Source: Centropus unirufus (lineage: Eukaryota > Chordata > Aves > Cuculiformes > Centropidae). Taken from it: DNA of 64,000 nt. Below are positions 33,996-48,237 of this stretch, piece by piece; the first letter of the stretch is position 1; each line of letters begins with the position of its first letter. The stretch is taken from positions 836,791 through 900,790 of the forward strand of contig VYZI01000113.1 of assembly GCA_013397695.1 (NCBI GenBank). Direction: 5' to 3'. A program made the translations under genes and the position numbers. The notes under the pieces were generated by a model that had not been told where the DNA came from, made no database searches, and was given only the letters and a program-made list of their open reading frames with translations.

Positions 33996-36900
33996 CTACA
34001 GGTGGAGCAAAAAAAGGATCATTACTATTTGAGGAAGACACATAGCAAAGCAAATTCAAGTAATTGATGTCCCACTTTACTCTCTGTCAACACTAAGTGT
34101 TTTAGGAAAACCACTGGAGCTTGAGAATGCAGCATGGAAGTTCAAGTTTTGCAGCTTTTTTCCCTTATGCAAATAAACATGACTTATTTGGGGTCCGCAA
34201 AATAACACCAAATTGCTGCAAATTGAATAGTTTTAAAACACACATATCTGATGACAAACACCAGTGAAGCAATAACCCTTCTGCCAAATCTCTTCAGTTT
34301 CTTGCTATGGGGATTCGATAGAATTAAAGCACGTGTGAATATTGTATTTCAGTAACAATGGTTTCCTGCAGAATGGGATTAACAGTGAGTAAAGTCACAT
34401 ACTTAAAAACAAACAAACAAGTACTGCTCGGGATTTGCATAACTCTCTTGCTTCTGAAGTTGACAAAGCACATTACAGACAAGTAAAATCCAAGGCACTG
34501 ATCTCTTTTATGCTTAAAGTCAAATAAGATGATGGCAAACAGGAAAAGTGGGAAGGCTGACACAACTGCAAAGAGGTACAATCCTGAAATGAGTTTGCTC
34601 ACACACATTATTGAAGAATGAACTGAAACAGTGTACTTGGTCTTTCAACGATGATCCACCAAGAATTGTGACATATATTTTTACTATTGCTTTGTGCACA
34701 CAGGTTCCATGACAATCTGAAAGAATAGTAAGTGTTGCCAGATTGAAGAAAGGAAACTTTAAGAAAGGAAAATATTTGCCTTCTGAATAAATATTTAAAT
34801 GCTATTTTGGGGGCAAATTACTCCTCTCCCCAGGAAGCTTTATTAACTAGCAGTGGGATGAAAAGTATGTTAATGTATCAATTTCAGTGTGTAATAAATG
34901 CTTTAATAATTTAAAAAATAACACTTTTGTTCATTAATTTATTTCATTTTGTTTCAACTCAGACAAGACAGTCTCTACAGAGGTGTGCTTGTACTAAGAA
35001 CGTCATACACAGTACATCCATCCATGTCAATTATGAATGTCAGCTTGGGCTATTACCACTGTCCTGGATGGAAAGGGAAATAAGACCTCATTCAGCACTA
35101 AGATAAAACATATCAGAATAAAAAGTTGGGTAAAAAGTCATCTGCAAGTCACTAGAGAGTATGCTTGAGAAAATTATTAGCACTACACAGCTAAAGGGAC
35201 TGAATGATTTTACTGCTGTTGCCTGGTTTAAGTCTGAAAGAACGTTGGCTTTAGGATTTGTGGTGAAAGCCCAGGCAATAGGTAACAGTCTTATTTAGAC
35301 TGACAGGCATTTCCCATTTGAATACACCTGAAAAGGAGTTCTCATTACAGCATGACTGCATCAGTGACAGCGAGAAAGAATACATTTGAAAGAATTCTTT
35401 CTTACTATTTTTTTCCAGAAAGAGAGAATAAAAACAGGAACCAGACATCAACAATCCTAAAAAGTTGATCTTCACATACAAATCAGCAATGAAAGGGCAA
35501 TTAACAAAAGCAATATGCTATTAAATACAACCATGAATGCTGCCTCCAGAAAAATCTCATTGAGGTTGTTATAGCCATATTTTATCATTATTTGAGCTAT
35601 TCTACAAATAAATATACATTCCATAGGTAGAATGTATAGCAAATTATTCACCACAGCTTTTGCAATGTGTCGATGACAACATCTAAAAGTACAATCTCCT
35701 AGAATTAAAGCTGTCCAGACTTATTTCCAAGTAGAAATCCTACATATCACTTCATAAGATACATGCACAAGTCATCTCAGATTTGCACATTTAATGCTAA
35801 CTCAAGAGACTGTAATCTTTGTAAGAGTTTTACATTTTATAAAGAGACCACTATTTCATTCTCCAATAAATTTTAACTCTGTAGGGAGGTGCATGTCACC
35901 AGTCTGGTGCCCAATCAACCATGCTGAATTTTTCATAATGCCCTGCAAATATCTCCATGCCATTAACAATGACATTTATTTTTTTAATCAATGCAATAAC
36001 AATTTTTAAGAACATTACATAAAAGCAAATCCAGTCAGTAAGCTAAAATATTAAATCAAGCTATGTTTAGTTTAATGACTGCACTTAGTAGTTCAAATGA
36101 ACAGCAAGGATTTATTATACACAGGCGATAGGAAGAGGCAGGGCATTCTACAATAACTGATGAAATGCGTTGCAAATAACAGCAAGCCTTCTGATTTTTT
36201 AATTTATTTTTTTTCTCCTGCAGACAATCAGCTGAATGGTTGATGATTACTGGTTTCAGAGTAACTCCTCGAGTCAAAGCCATGCTGCACGAGCTGGACT
36301 TGCCAAGCAGTGACAGCAGCAGATCAGAAGAAGGCATTTTACTTGGGGCAACTTAACTAGTCACTTTGATCCTAATCAAATAGGAATATTCACAAGCAGA
36401 AAGCACATGCTCACATCTTTGCAGAATAGGAATTCTGTAGCACAGAATCTCTGTGCTACATGCTCGAAAACAGCGTCAGCTTCAACTGCTCTACCCACAA
36501 ATTAAGTTGAGAAGTTGTGCAAGGAAAAATAATTACAAAAATTCAATAAGCCAAAACATTTATGAGCTCAGTGAAAAACTTGTGTGAGAAATACACACAT
36601 TTATATCTTAGCCACATATTCCTATACAAAATATTTAAAATACAGAACGGTACGGAATGGGGAAAAAGTAAAGCACTGCTGACAGTGCACATACATAACA
36701 AGCACTCGTTTTTCTTCAACACCAAACACTGAATTACAACTTGCCTAAGCCAACAACTACAATATTTCTTAAGTTGGTTAATGAACACTTGGATTTACAG
36801 CATAAGAAACTAGTAAAAACACGGCAGGGTCATTGTATAGTATCAAAATCCATTCTAATTACATTAAACAAGTAATAATCTTTAGAAGGGTCAGATAAAA

Positions 36901-39900
36901 TGTCATCATGACCTATTTTCAGGACAAACTTTTAACGCAAGAAAACATTAAGGTTACATATGTATAGAACTAATGACATATGGCATATTGAGGAGGGAGG
37001 TGGGGCAGTTTTTAATAGAGAACACAAATTGATAACATAGACTACGCCAAGGCCCTAATCGTAATTTGACAGAGGACAAACCAGTATTGTATAAACATAT
37101 ACATAGCTCTTGAAAAGTGTGCATGCATGCACGCATACATACACACAGTTCACAGGCCCACAAAGAAACCAGAGGAAAACCAGTACATGCAGGAACTCAA
37201 TGCTTTTACATCTGGAAAAACACGAAATAAATGAAAACTAAAACAATTACATGAAACTATGTTAAGGGCAAGGAGGTATCTCCATTTTGAACAGTACAAT
37301 ACCTTACACCCTAACACATCTCCTGTTTTAAAAGCAGCATTTTATTACTTCCACCCTCAAAGTGAGTCACCAGTTTATGCATGCAAAGCTAATAATTACT
37401 TCGCTCTGAACATGTTCCTCCTATTTTAGGAACATCATGACTTTCTCCTCCCCTACAGCATGCCTTTCCATATAACAAAAGGCAGTGAACACACATTGTA
37501 CTTCTGGGGCTGTGCTGGGCTTCTTTTTCTCAAGTCTTTTTAGCCAGATGCCTGTGCTCAACTCCAACTTCCACTAAAAATATCATAAGACTCTCCAAAC
37601 TAATACAGTATTTTTTTATTTAAAAATAATGTCTTTTCAGAATATTTACTAGACAAGGAATGAAAATATTTAGATAGATCATAAAACGGTAAGAAAACAG
37701 CAAAGCATGAGTGTAATTACACCAAAATCCTTTCTTCACTTAAATAGCACCCCTCTATATCTTTTTTTTAGTGCTTTTTTTTGTCTGGTTGGTTGTTTTG
37801 TGGGTTTCCTTCAGGTTTGTTTTTCATAAATGGGGTTATATGTGAAAATAACAAGTATAAATGCACCAACTGAAAGATATGCCCACAAATATAATTCTGA
37901 AATACAAAATGAATGCTGTTTGGAGAGGTCCAATGTACCACTCGTTTTAGAGCAAACAGGTCAGTAAGCATTTTATAAGTAAGGTCTTCTACTGCAAGCT
38001 GGTCAGCCCTTCATAAAAGATTGATAAAGCCTACAAAGTGACCGAGCTACATCTGCAGAAAGATGGAATTTAAGAGAGGACAGTTGTAACGTTCTGTTAT
38101 AGCATTCTCAACGAACGATCCTATATGTAACTAGGTGTCACTGAGGCAGGGCATGGAAGTATGGTAGATATGACACCCCACAAATCATCCTATAAAGTCC
38201 ATTATCTGAAATGAAAGACAAGCAAACAGTGATTCTTCAGCCTCTGAACACACACTTCTCAGTGCCTATTATGTTGTGCCTCTTATTATTCATTATGTAT
38301 TTAGCTCCAAAAATCTAAAGGAGTAAATCACAACAAAGTTATTTTTGTATTCTGTATCTTATGTAATGGAAGAGCAACAGCAGTCAGATAAAACAAAAAT
38401 TGTGCTTTAGTCTTCCCCCAGTTTTTTACCCCACCAAGACAGAAATTTTAACATTTTTACTGCACTACAAAAGTTTAGATTACCAATCCAGTATTGATTG
38501 GTATCCAATGAATAACATTTTATTTCAGTATTTTCTGCAAATATTCCTTTTTAGATTAAATGTTTATAAATCTGTTGTATGCTTTTTAAGGTTATACTCA
38601 GATTTATGATATTTAATGATGGAAGGAAGAAATAGTTCTACTAATAGTGGGTATTCATCAACATGTTATTTCAACATAATTCTTTCACTAACCAAGAGAG
38701 ACATCAAGGCAAACACTTTTATGGTTCAGTGGTTTAAAATACAGCAGTCAATGTAAGTAATTACAGAATAACAAAGTAATTTCTATTGATTTGGTCTACA
38801 GACATGATGAAGGTTGACATGTCCAGTGTAGAGACAAATTTAAAATAAGAGTTTAAATTACATACAGTTCAAATTAGGATGCAAATCCTGTGGAAGCAGG
38901 ATTTTGTACTTAGCAGTGAGATGGAAAACATTAGAAGTTTCTAAGTAACTTCTCTAAAAACTTCAGAGTTAAAAGAGTTAAACAAAAACCGTCTGACTTG
39001 AACTGTCTTTTATATCTCATTCACTTTATGCAATGGTGTCTCATGTATTTTCAATCTCTAGATTTTCCTCCAATAGTCATCTTAACACGAAACTGTGGCA
39101 CAAACTTCATGAAGGAGAGTTCTTAGAAATGCTCTTCATCTTGCGTACAACACTAGACACAACACGTGGTCTGAAAATATTGCATTTAGGTACCATTTCT
39201 AAAAGCATTTTTGTTAAGATACAAAAAGCCCACAGCAGAACACTTCCTAAAAAAAAAAACAGCATTATGAGGATCTTTTCTAGCAACCTCTTCCTATTTT
39301 CCTGCATTTATTCTTTGCTATAGGTACTCTTCTATATAACTATTCAAAGGTTTAAAGCAATACAACATGATCCGTCGGTCTAGAAAAGAGTGAGACAGAG
39401 CAAGTGTATGGGAACTCCCTTTGTTTCCTTTTCCAAACACGCAGTGACTGCCTCTTACTGTACCTCTCAGCAGTTAATCCTATGAGCATTTAATGCATTG
39501 AACATAATTATCCTTTGCTGGAAGGATTATTGACTTCTGTAGAGGGACAGTGGTGGTGAAATGTAAACGGGTATCTGGGGAATGGAGAAAAGCTCTCAGG
39601 GAGAACTACTGAAAAGGAAAAGTATGAAATGCACCACTAACACACCCATTTTTATTTAACATAACTACCTTGTCTGTTGTAGGACCAGATCTGTTAGTAG
39701 CTGCCTTTTCTTTTATAGCATTTATGTCACAGATTCAATGCAGCATTTTTTAATACAAAGTGCCTTCTTCAGGAAATCTGGCATAACCAATTTTCTATCT
39801 GCAAATATGAATGCCAATTTATAGGCAACAGCTCAAATGATGCAAAACAAATAATTTTTATTAAAAAAAAAATCCTATCCACTTATCCAGGTATTTACAG

Positions 39901-42718
39901 TGACTGTGAGCCAAGAATGCAAAAGGGAAAAACGTAGAACTGATTTGAACTAAATCATACAAAACTGAACTAAAGCACATGAACTAAATCATACTGAAGC
40001 ACTACTCAGGGAAACTCTGAACTCAAACCACAATATCATATATTAAATGAACAGCAACAAACTTCTCTGTTCAGACCTCATTCAGAAGTCTGTCTCAGTC
40101 AGAAAATACCTAGTAAAAGTCTAACTTCTTCACTGGGCAAGCAGAGTGGAGTTTAGTACTTTTAAAACACGGTATCTATGGTGATTTGAAAGTTAGAACA
40201 GTTCTGCTCCAGGGATCAAAAAAAGGAGACTGGATATACATTTAAATAACGAAAACCCTCTAGCAACCTTAGCTGCATGGAGAAACCTGGCCTCTCAGCT
40301 CAGATCCCAGCCTGAACAGCAGTTCAAAGTGTGAAAAGCAGAATACCTACTCCAGTATATTATGTCGGCATATTTACAAGGACATGCCATATCACTCTAG
40401 GTCTTACTGCCTTACTGCCTCCCCAAGCACTCACATTTAAAGCCCAAACAGCGCCTGCATGGCCCGCACCAGCACACAAACTGGCAGCTCCCCAAACACA
40501 CTAAAATTGGGAAGCATATTTATATTGTGGAAATCTCCATAGTGAAAAGTTACAAACAAGGATAGGCACTCAATGACAATTGCCGCCTAGGCTGAAGAAA
40601 AGATATTCTGAAGCATTTCAATTGACTTCTCAACTACCCCTAGGGTAGAAGCATAGAAAACTGAGCTCAACCACTGAACTTTAGTAAAAGCTCACCATTA
40701 TTTAATAGCAATAGATGTAGAGGAATACAAAATTAATAAAGTCTGCCTTTGCAGAGATCTCTCTCTTGGGAATAACTTTCATACTAACTTAATGCATGTT
40801 CCATTTGGTGTTATTCCCAGTTAGGAACTTCTGAATACTTCCTTACTGTGGCTGTTCTGGTGGTTTAATACATGGAGAACCTCTGCTGGGATGGAAACTA
40901 GATGGGCTACTTTCAGGACTTTTGCAGACCTATAAAGTTAAATTTTGAACTCTTTGGCGTGTTCTAAGTAACTGTGGGAGAAGAAGGAAAACAGATAAGC
41001 TGATTACAAACTGTTTCTACAGGAAATCGGACAAAAGATTTATGCCTATGTAAAAGCAAAAAAAGTTGAAGTATATTTTATGTGAGGAACATATTTTTAC
41101 AGGAAGTGTTAATTCATGCATTTTCAAGAAATATGTTTTAAACCCTTAATAGCATTTCAATTGAGAGGATGTTCAGGTATGCCTCATACACAGCCTCATT
41201 TTGGGTTTCTCATACAGCAGTCTTAACAAGTGGGCATGGGGGATGCTGAAGAACAATTACACCAGCAGAGGTAAAACTGATGGCAACAGCAGCTAGATTT
41301 TCTTTTGAGCTTTAAAGCATCACTCAGGATTGAAAACCACTACAGACAAGCAACAAGTCTAGCCCAGAGGGGAAAACATCCATCCTGGGCACATGTTAAA
41401 TGGTGAAAGCAAAGACCTTTGATATGTACACAATTTCAAGTGCTGAAGCCTCTACGGATGGGGCGTTCTAAGACCCTGTGTTGCTTTCTTTGATGTATAC
41501 CTGAACAGGTAGCATTTAATTTCATTACAGCACTCCAGCTAGTTTAACTAAGCTTGGTTAGTTTTTCAAACAGGCATGAGGGGGACATATCAGGTTTGAG
41601 CTGCAGCTGTTTAATCTGAACTACTGCAGCTCACTACCGAATTACAGCACTGAATTTTATTGCACTGAAGTAACTCACAGTAGTAAGAAAAATTATATAA
41701 CCCAAAGTGAATTGATTCTAGAATAAAGAAAAATTAGATTAAGGGCTACCAAAGGAATTTTTCATTTTTGGAGATGACATATGAAAAATGAGAGACAAAG
41801 GAAAGATCTTGGAATTCCCCACTTTCCAAGGGAGGATGGAACAAACGTGTTTGGAAAACCTGCAGAGGGAGAGACACTGTTGGTACCAGGGGTGACTCCT
41901 ACCTGGAGTAAAAGAAATAAAATGCAGTATGAGAAGGTGTGAGATCAGGTGCTTTGGGGAAAAAAAAAATAAAAAAAAAATAAAACCACAAAATCTGGTA
42001 ATTTATCCATCAGAAACTACTGTGAAAAGATTTTCAATGTTATCAGCCAACCAAAAGGTGACTGAGCTGTTAACATGACGCAGCAGAAAAGTCCAGTGAG
42101 ATCACAGCATGCATCATCCAGAAATACAGAAGTTCTGGGCTCTTCTCCATAGCCCCAGCAGGGATCTTGTTTGGAAACGCTGCATACATTCCCAGCTATG
42201 TATCAACAAAGATAGACTTAAAGCCATACACATACACTGAGTCAGAGAAGAACTACCAAGATGATCAGATGAAGAAACACTACTATTTGAGAAAGTGCAA
42301 GAGGAGCATGGCTTACTCAGTCCAAGGTGAGAGAGGAACTATCCAGAAATAGGAAAGACGAAAAAAGAAATCTTTCCACTAAAAAGCAGTGCAGGTGCAA
42401 AGCCTGATGAGCAGGAAGTTGAAAGAAGGTTGCTACCTAATGAACCAGAGATTCTCAAATCCAAACTCAACAGAAGCTGTGGTAAAGTAGGCTTTCAAGC
42501 TGAAGCTAGACAAAGCTATGAACATGCTGTGCAACAGTGTGCAATGGCAGTGACCCAGAAAATCCTTTCCAGATCCATGTCACTCCTCAAAGCAGAAAAA
42601 TCTGAAGCCAGTCTGGGTTTTTTGGTACTTATCATTGCGAAGCAAAAGACGGATGGGCGGGGTGGGGGGGATCAATGTGATTAACATAATAACAGTTTAA
42701 ATTTTCTTACTGGCAGCT

Positions 42719-43602
42719 TCTAAGTAAAGACTTAAATATTCTGTACACTTCCAAGAAAGCTATTATTAAAAGTTATAGATATGCAGGAAGCTGCTGTGCA
42801 CAGATGCAAGAAGTGGACAATTCTATTTTTTATTTCTAAACAAAGTTTTAACTCTATAAACTACTGAGTTAATTGAAAGAAATTCAATAAAAATTTAAAT
42901 AGAGACATGACAACTCCCAAGCAATTAAACATTAAAGTTTGTGAAGTCTAATGGTTGCAGCCATGTCAATGTCACCCTTGGAGTTTTACCTAAAGGATTA
43001 TCTTTGCTTTATAGAATCAAGTAATGGCTAATGAGAAAACTGGTGGGTTGGGTTTTTCTTTCCCCTTATACAATTGTGCTCATCCGCAACTTAAATAATA
43101 TGAGAGGAGAATGCAAAATTTCTTCTGCTAATGATCAGCTCCATATAAGAAATCGTGCACCATAACTACTTGTTTCCCATGTGCTTGCTTTACAAGGGAA
43201 GCTTCCTTTTCTGACAATAAAAGATGCAGGCTTTTGCTTCACCTCAAACAAAAAAAACCTGAATAATATTGTATGATGCATATTCTCATGACTAATATTG
43301 TAAAATCTTAAAATAGTATAATTTTACCTGTCTAGGATTTTTTTAATGCTATACTCACATACCTATTAGTTAAGCGGTTTTATTACTTTTTTGTGAGTTT
43401 TTAAAGGACAACTGTACCCATGCCATAGCAGCATAACAGTCATTAAGGTTGTTGTAACATCCCCAGTTTTGCTTGCTACATTATTTTATTTACATTTTCC
43501 CTCCTAATTCTTGCATCTGTGCACAGCAGCTCCCTGCATATATATATAACTTTCAAATCTAGTTTCCTTGGGAGCATACAGAGTACTAAAGTCTTTACTG
43601 AG
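42719..43602. repeat. Long imperfect inverted repeat, arms about 95 bp, spacer about 695 bp
   Basis: The segment 42719-42812, reverse-complemented, aligns to 43508-43602 at roughly 80 percent identity with one 2-bp gap. The inner 24 bases are perfect (TTCTTGCATCTGTGCACAGC followed by AGCT on the right arm). Arms could be terminal inverted repeats of an old DNA transposon of about 0.88 kb or two copies of one interspersed repeat in opposite orientation. In the pre-mRNA of the 20-kb intron they could pair as a long hairpin. No transposase reading frame lies between them. Confidence 0.8.
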
Positions 43603-46600
43603 TCCCTTGGTCTTTGGCTATGAAAATTAATGGAAGTTTTTAACACTGAGACAAACCTTTAAAACTTTATGTGATACCGTTCATTCCTAATGCTCCCAGA
43701 GTTTCTATTTTGTTGCACAGACCAAGTTTCTGACTTCTTCAAACTATTAAGAATATTGACTAGTTTGAACAAAAGACCTACTTGTATGTGAGCACTGTGA
43801 TAATATGAAGGGGGGAAAAAAGTAAAGGACCATCTTTCTTCTTTTCACCAAAGAGCTTTTAGGAAGTGCAAAGATGGTCCCCAAGTTCTGGAGCACAATA
43901 GAGCAAAATCAGTGCAGAGCTATTAAATATAATTTCACAAATCAGTACAGAACCATTTTTTGCATTAACAACATTTCCATTGAATTTTGAAACAACCTGC
44001 AGAGCTTTCCTTTGTAGTCTAAGCGTCAATTTTTCAAAAGTGTAATATCAAATTAGCCCTATCTAAAATAAAAAAAAAATCACCTTTTTTTTTTTTCCCA
44101 AATGTCCACACCCATACATTCACAAAGTAATGGTTTCCCCAGTTCCTTCAACAATGCAGCAAAACAAGAATTCCCTAGATGCTACCTGCTAAAACCGAGG
44201 CTGCTTTAGAGCAATGAGATATCAACTGAATTGAAGCACCATGTTATTCTTAAACACTGACATTTAGGTGTGACTTCCTTTTTTTTCTCTCACCTATCAG
44301 AAGATAAGCTATGGAAACCCAGGATGTGTGCATAGAACATCACCTACTTGCAACAGATCACCTTGCAATAACCAGAAAAATTGAGAACCAAATCTTTATT
44401 GCTGATTCATGACAGCACTAGAATGGGTTTTGCTATAACATCCCTTGGTGCAAGAGATTAAGGCTATTTGCCTTCTGAAAAGTGGTAGCTAGTTTAGTCA
44501 TTTACTACATTAAATATGTTAGCTCTGTATGCCTAACTGAGTAAAATCCCAGCTGGAACACTGACCCTGCACTTAAAAAAAAAAAAAAGAATCATACTAC
44601 GCTAACTCAGGAATTCATAAATTTAGGTTTCTCTGGCTACCATCATCCCAGAAAGAGCAGTAACATACAATAATATTGGAAGTGGTAAGCGTAGGAGTGA
44701 CATTTAACCATCTAAACAACTTTTTTTCCTTCAACAGGGAGAGAGCTAGAGTCTCTGTATACTACTCCTGCTGATATACAAGCCACTGTTAGTGAAGCTA
44801 TGCTTTAATATCCATTTATTTAACAATAGCAGCTGTATTTGGGAAACTTGGAAACCGCTAAACAGACATATTTGTAATCCATTGCTTGAAGTGCAAGAAA
44901 GCTCTCATTTTCTCACAAAACTAAAAAAGACCAAAAACCCCAAACTAACAACAGAAAACCCACACCAATTTTAACTAAAAGACCTTACTGTTTTACGAAT
45001 GAGCGAGACCGAACAGGACAGAAAGTCCTGGAGTAAGACAACAGAAAATGCCTGCAGAAGTCATACACCACCAGGCAAGGAGGTACACCTAGCATAAAGG
45101 CTTCTCCCATTATTAACAAAAACTAAGAGTGCTTTCACTTTAGTTTGCTTTTATTCTGCTCCTTCAGCTGTGGACAGCTTCACTTTAAAAAGAATCAGTA
45201 CGAGTTCTCTGTTGCCTTAAAAAATTCAGTGGAACACCGTTTTCAGACACAGTTAATCACTAAAGTAGGGCACTTTACTAAAGCTCTAAAATTCATAAAT
45301 TCGTGGATTTTCCTTTCCCTTAAAAGCGAGGACTAACCGAAAAAAAACACCTATAAATAATGTAGGAGGATATTTCAATCAAAAGATCCTATAGTCAAGT
45401 TTCTTATTCAAAAGCATAGCTAAAAATCCACTGGTGGGTCAGAACTGAAAAGGCAAGTGCACCAGGGAGACATCCAAGTCTGGCATCTGGCTCTTTTCTG
45501 AGCAATCTGGAAGAAGAGAGCTACTGCCTGCCAAGTAGTGGGAAGTTTTTTTTTTCCTAGTTCATTATCAGGAAAACATTGAATACGTTTAGAGGTCAAG
45601 TTGTACCCTGATCAGTGGAGCAGCAGAGGCAGAGTGTGCACAATGCAAGTTTTGAAGTCCCTTTAGCTGTTTACATATATGAAAAATATAAGAGCATAAA
45701 AAAACGTAGCTAGGTTAAAATTAGAACCGAGGAAACCTAGGATATAGCCAACCAAGAAATAATTCCCACAATTCAGTTTACATATCCAAAAATCTAGGAT
45801 TTTTTTCAACCACAACCAAATACATCCAATTTTCTAGGGACAGTGTTCTTCATGACCTTGTTTTAAAGCCATTGATCCCACGAATATTAAAATTATGGTT
45901 CATTCTACAGCCATATTCTCTTTTTCGGGCATCACCATGCCCTTTCAAATCATCCCCCATCAGATCTTCCTGACACTCACACAGCTCCTACAGAATTTGG
46001 CAGGTTGGCAGGCACCCAGCAGCAGACAGGCATTTAGGAAACAATGCTATGGATGGAGTCCTAAGAGTACAACCCAGATCCCATTCTCCTGGCTCTGCAG
46101 GAATCACAGCAGCACAGAACAGTAAAAAACCTATTTTTAACCATAAAGCAAGCCAACATGACTAAATACACAAAGGGAGCAGACCTACAAAAATAGCACA
46201 TCATTTTTGTGAAATCATTCTTCAGAGGCGGAAAAGAAAGGCTTTCATCCATTTTTCTTACTTGCAAAGTCACAGTTTGGAGTCAAGCTAGAACTTAATC
46301 AATCCAAATGACCCAGCTCACAGCACCTGAGCTTGTAAGAAAGCCTCAAAAAAGAGGCAATATTTATAGACCCAGGGAAAGATAACCCAGGTTGAGAAAT
46401 TATCACCACTGGGTTATTGTTTGTCTTTACAATGTGGTTCCTGGCTGCCCAGATACCTCTGAAAATCAGGTAACTGCATGTTAACATTACTGCTGCCAAA
46501 CAGCAACGTTTGGGCACCAGCCAGCCCTGGGACAGCTGAAACGTTATCGATAGGTAGGACTTTACAAGAGCGAAGTGGAGCTACATATTTTGATTACCGT

Positions 46601-48108
46601 ACCATCTTTTAGCTTGTTAACAGATATTAAATGCCACTATAATGTAATACTTGCACTACTTTGCATCCTAACTCACAAGCCTACTTTTTCACTATTTTGA
46701 AAAGCAATTGGCTCTTGATTCCAGTCAAGAAGCTGTGGCTGAAGGAGAAGGCTGGTGTTAAAATAGTTTTCAAATTCCCAGTCCAAAGGAGAAGTGTGCT
46801 CCAAATGCTATGGAGCTATGCATATATTTGAGTGTAGAGTTCACAATCATCTTCTCATTTGAAGCAGAATCTTGATGTTTTATCAAATAGTTAAGAACTT
46901 TGTTGTTAACAGTAGTCACTAAGCTAGAATTCAGAAGACATAAATAGAATCAGAAAGGACTGGCACTCATACTTCCATCCACTACCCAGCACAGGGACCA
47001 CAAATCACAGGAACTATATTGAGATGTGTAGCAGATCAAATTAGCTGATGCCTTTTTAAGGCACTCGAGGCAGGCTTGGGTAGGAATGGCATATTACAGG
47101 AGACATCAACTTCACTGCCTATAACACAGCACTCTAGGAAAGCCAGTCCAAGCTGTGAGATTTAGTAGGCTACTCCTCATTTAGGAAAATCCTTTCACTT
47201 TTCATGCTGGGATTTTGTGCTCCAAAATTTGCAATGGAGACTGTAAATCACAAAAAGACTAACACCCTTTATTTTTAGCTTTTTGACCAGCTTAAAGTCT
47301 AAGCCAAGATGAGAATGCCAGGTCAGCTAAATACCATGAAGCTGGTTCATTGTAGTGAGCTTCATATTTGCAGGGAGAGCAACCTAAAAGGACAGATGAA
47401 GCCTTTTGGCCAGAGGCTGGATGTACATTCTTGCATGTTACCATACTGCACTAGTCCTAACAATTAAGTCCAGCTTCAGGAGTGCAAATTACAAACAAAG
47501 CCTACACAAAATTTCATCCTATCTTCCAATTATTTCACCAAACAAAATTGGAAGAACAACCAACGGTCCAATACGGGCATATCACATGAGTGCCAGTAAC
47601 ATTTCAGTACCCGATTAAGCACATAGAGGTTAGAATCCTAAAAATCCTGCAGGATTTTCTTGCACTACGGCTACCAGACTGCTGAATGCAATATTGAAAA
47701 TGAAGCATAGTAAATACGAGGTTCTTTGGTCAAGGGTAAGTCTTGAGACATTAATATCTCATTTTCTCATATCTAATATCAACGACACTCATCATGTCAG
47801 GTCTTCGCAGGCAGTAGTAATTGTCACCCACTGGCAATAAAGAACAGTTCAGATGCTGCTTCAATAATACCCTTACCTGCATGAACTTCTAAAATAGCCT
47901 GCAATCAAAATTTTCTTCTCATATTTCTATTAATTGCAAAATTTAGAGAATGTTAACAAGAATGCATCAATAATTGCAAGTGAAAAGAATCAAGCTGGAT
48001 TAACTAAGACGTAAAAAATGATAGGCAATCTTTAATAAAATAACCCTAAGGTTCTGAAAAATATGTTTTTATTCAGACAAAAATCATACCACTGATTTCC
48101 CAGGGAGA

Positions 48109-48237
48109 GGAACTTTAAATATGGTGGGTTTTTTTTAAAAAAAAAAACAACAAAAAACTATTCTTAACACTTNGGAACTTTAAATATGGTGGGTTTTTTT
48201 TAAAAAAAAAAACAACAAAAAACTATTCTTAACACTT
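48109..48237. other. 64-bp exact duplication flanking a single N (assembly artefact)
   Basis: The 64 bases at 48109-48172 are repeated without a single change at 48174-48237, including the T8 and A11 homopolymers, with one N (48173) between them. Exact copies of homopolymers joined by an N are the mark of an unmerged contig overlap rather than a biological duplication. The real sequence probably holds one copy. Confidence 0.9.

Noticed and set aside
42430..42684. 84-codon plus-strand frame near the inverted repeat
   Set aside because: It has no domain, no homologue I recognise, ends in a poly-G stretch and shows no sign of being a transposase.
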